Shown here: piece after piece, positions 62,430 to 64,000 of the stretch
Numbering within the stretch: the first letter of the stretch is position 1
Layout of the letters: every line of letters begins with the position of its first letter
NCBI RefSeq assembly: GCF_023630255.1
Contig: NZ_JALPRS010000001.1
Location: 1,860,001-1,924,000 of the forward strand
DNA: 64,000 bases
Direction of reading: 5' to 3'
From: Pontibacter deserti
GTDB taxonomy: Bacteria; Bacteroidota; Bacteroidia; Cytophagales; Hymenobacteraceae
Position numbers and translations under genes: made by a program
Notes under the pieces: model-generated
What the model was told of the DNA's origin: nothing
Databases searched by the model: none
The model's input: only the letters and a program-made list of their open reading frames with translations

Positions 62430-63863
62430 ATGCCAACACAACTTAAATACGACACAAGCTTAGCTAAAAATACCGATCTGGCACTTATTATAGCTGCAGA
62501 CAAGGTAAACCAACTGCAGGAACTGCAGCCTGAAGAGCAAAACTATGTGCAGCAGCAAGTAGCGCAGGAAGCCAAGTTCATTTACCTGAACCGCTATTCG
62601 CACCGCGTGTATGTGGTGGTTACACCAGAAGCTAAAACCGAAGACCTGAAGAACGAAGCACTTCGACAGGCTGGGCATGCGCTGCTAAAACAACTAAAAA
62701 CAGATAAGTCTGAAAGTATAACTATACTTGATAAATCCGGCAGCAATGCCAGTTTATACTTGGCCGAAGGCTTATACCTAAGCAACTATCAATACTTTAA
62801 GCATAAAACCAAAGACACCAAGGAAACCACGCTTAAAACAATAACTATAGCTGACGAAACTATAGATGCGCAGCAGGTGCAGGAACTGGCTAATGTACTG
62901 GAAGCAGTGTATAAAGTACGTAACTTAATTAACGAGCCACACAGCCATCAGTCGGCGCCGCAGTTTAGCGAGCAACTGGAAGAATTGGCCAACGAAGCTG
63001 GTTTCGATATTGAGATTCTGGATGAGCTAAGAATTCAGTCGCTGAAAATGGGTGGTCTGCTGGCCGTAAACCAAGGCAGTGAGGAGCCTGCTACCTTTAA
63101 TATATTAGAGTGGAAGCCTGAGAAGGCCAAGAACAGTAAACCTTATGTGCTGGTAGGTAAAGGCGTAGTTTACGATACCGGTGGTTTAAGTATAAAGCCA
63201 ACCCCAATGTCGATGGACTATATGAAGTCTGACATGGCGGGCGCGGCGGCTGTAACCGGTGTATTGTATGCTGCTGCCAAAAACAAGCTGCCGCTTCATA
63301 TCATAGGTCTTATTCCGGCAACAGATAACCGTCCGGGCGGACAGGCAGTAGCTCCAGGAGACGTAATTACCATGCACAGTGGCCTAACTGTGGAAGTACT
63401 GAACACCGATGCCGAAGGCCGACTTATACTTGCCGATGCCCTAAGCTTTGCTAAAAAGTATAACCCCGAATTGGTAATTGACCTGGCTACTTTAACAGGT
63501 TCTGCTATGCGTGCCTTAGGTAAAGAAGCCCTTGCTGCCATGGGAACTGCCGGCGATGAGGTGATGGCTGACCTGAAAAGGATTGGTAATAAAGTACACG
63601 AGCGTATAGTGGATTTCCCGTTGTACGATGAGTATAAAAAGCAGCTGGAGTCTGATATCGCTGACCTGAAAAACATTGGTGGTGCTGATGCAGGCCATAT
63701 TACAGCAGGCAAGTTCCTGGAGGCGTTTACATCTTACCCTTGGGTACATTTTGATATTGCCGGCACAGCTTACCTGCACGCCGAAGATTCTTACCGCGGA
63801 AAACTGGCTACCGGCACAGGTGTACGCTTAGTGTATAACTTCCTTAGCGAGAAGGCTAACTAA
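62430..63863 (+). CDS. Leucyl aminopeptidase, M17 family
   Basis: The 477-residue protein has the M17 catalytic domain from about residue 160. Metal-binding and catalytic blocks are VGKGVVYDTGGLSIKPTPMSMDYMKSDMAGAAAV (Lys and Asp ligands) and the signature NTDAEGRLILADAL with Asp and Glu ligands. A-T-L-T-G-S-A-M-R-A-L-G and the final FDIAGTAY follow. The N-terminal domain (about 1-155) is more divergent, as usual. It releases N-terminal residues from peptides in the cytosol. The pdxA-like gene starts 3 bp after its stop. Confidence 0.93.
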   Translation: MPTQLKYDTSLAKNTDLALIIAADKVNQLQELQPEEQNYVQQQVAQEAKFIYLNRYSHRVYVVVTPEAKTEDLKNEALRQAGHALLKQLKTDKSESITILDKSGSNASLYLAEGLYLSNYQYFKHKTKDTKETTLKTITIADETIDAQQVQELANVLEAVYKVRNLINEPHSHQSAPQFSEQLEELANEAGFDIEILDELRIQSLKMGGLLAVNQGSEEPATFNILEWKPEKAKNSKPYVLVGKGVVYDTGGLSIKPTPMSMDYMKSDMAGAAAVTGVLYAAAKNKLPLHIIGLIPATDNRPGGQAVAPGDVITMHSGLTVEVLNTDAEGRLILADALSFAKKYNPELVIDLATLTGSAMRALGKEALAAMGTAGDEVMADLKRIGNKVHERIVDFPLYDEYKKQLESDIADLKNIGGADAGHITAGKFLEAFTSYPWVHFDIAGTAYLHAEDSYRGKLATGTGVRLVYNFLSEKAN

Positions 63864-63866
63864 AAC

Positions 63867-64000
63867 ATGGACAACAGATTTAAAGCCAGACTGGGCTTAA
63901 CTATAGGCGACACCAATGGCATTGGCCCGGAAGTGATCATCAAAACATTATCAGACCAGCGTATACTTAACTTCTGTACGCCGGTTATTTATGCATCTGC
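63867..64000 (+). CDS. pdxA: 4-hydroxythreonine-4-phosphate dehydrogenase, truncated by window end
   Basis: Only the first 44 residues are visible. LGLTIGDTNGIGPEVIIKTLSD is the N-terminal signature of PdxA (GDPxGIGPE in most homologues, here GDTNGIGPE). PdxA oxidises 4-phosphohydroxy-L-threonine in pyridoxal-5-phosphate synthesis. It starts 3 bp after the aminopeptidase stop, so it is likely in the same operon. Confidence 0.87.
   Translation, partial: MDNRFKARLGLTIGDTNGIGPEVIIKTLSDQRILNFCTPVIYAS

Overview
This window reads as chromosomal DNA of a Bacteroidota member, most likely Cytophagales/Hymenobacteraceae and Pontibacter-like. The evidence is TAnnTTTG-type -7 boxes upstream of several genes, a general lack of strong Shine-Dalgarno sites, a fused alpha/beta 2-oxoacid dehydrogenase E1, UMF1/Atg22-type MFS and DUF1573 proteins, many SpII lipoproteins, and a dense genome-wide AACTATA/AAGTATA word family. 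The genus is an inference; there is no rRNA to confirm it. The gene set is mostly core chromosomal, with no prophage, CRISPR array, plasmid replication gene or recognisable transposase.

Layout. 1-8 kb: a secreted beta-propeller protein cut by the left edge, ebfC, a GT2 glycosyltransferase, a PspC protein, a TPR lipoprotein, pdhB and a YihY/BrkB membrane protein. 8-15 kb: a frameshifted gene, a methyltransferase, DinB and DUF429 proteins, a coiled-coil lipoprotein, a thioredoxin, guanine deaminase and ffh. 15-25 kb: GT4, repeat copy A, arsC, an FRG protein, lipoproteins, a PDZ-hydrolase, a transglutaminase, an NtrC-like regulator without HTH and a LuxE-like protein. 25-35 kb: fused E1, DUF1573, alanine dehydrogenase, repeat copy B with a CTATA pentamer array, HSDR_N, AMP nucleosidase, amidohydrolase and an MFS exporter.

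35-44 kb is the most unusual part. Two AT-rich tandem paralogues of about 490 aa, helical-repeat-like and of no family I recognise, diverge from a 51-aa peptide gene. An oligopeptide importer (binding protein plus two permeases, no ATPases) follows, and then an 82-aa peptide with a good double-glycine leader and a Gly-rich, two-Cys core. The layout (peptide, importer, TPR-like cytosolic protein) resembles peptide-signalling cassettes of Firmicutes. This is a hypothesis, not a demonstrated system.

44-64 kb: tRNA-Ser(GGA), ansA and tatD, a deacetylase/GT2 pair, a tight five-gene operon (flippase-like protein, GT2, 85-aa protein, OppC-like permease, PP2C phosphatase), ruvC, repeat copy C, an mlaE-mlaF-mlaD lipid-transport operon, repeat copy D (inverted), HIT, greA behind a structured leader, GNAT, a 2-hydroxyacid dehydrogenase, mgtE, rsmA, pepA and the start of pdxA.

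The four intergenic repeats (A-D) share a modular plan: a 20-bp palindrome and a roughly 125-bp core whose predicted hairpins vary by compensatory changes. They are the clearest non-genic structure in the window.
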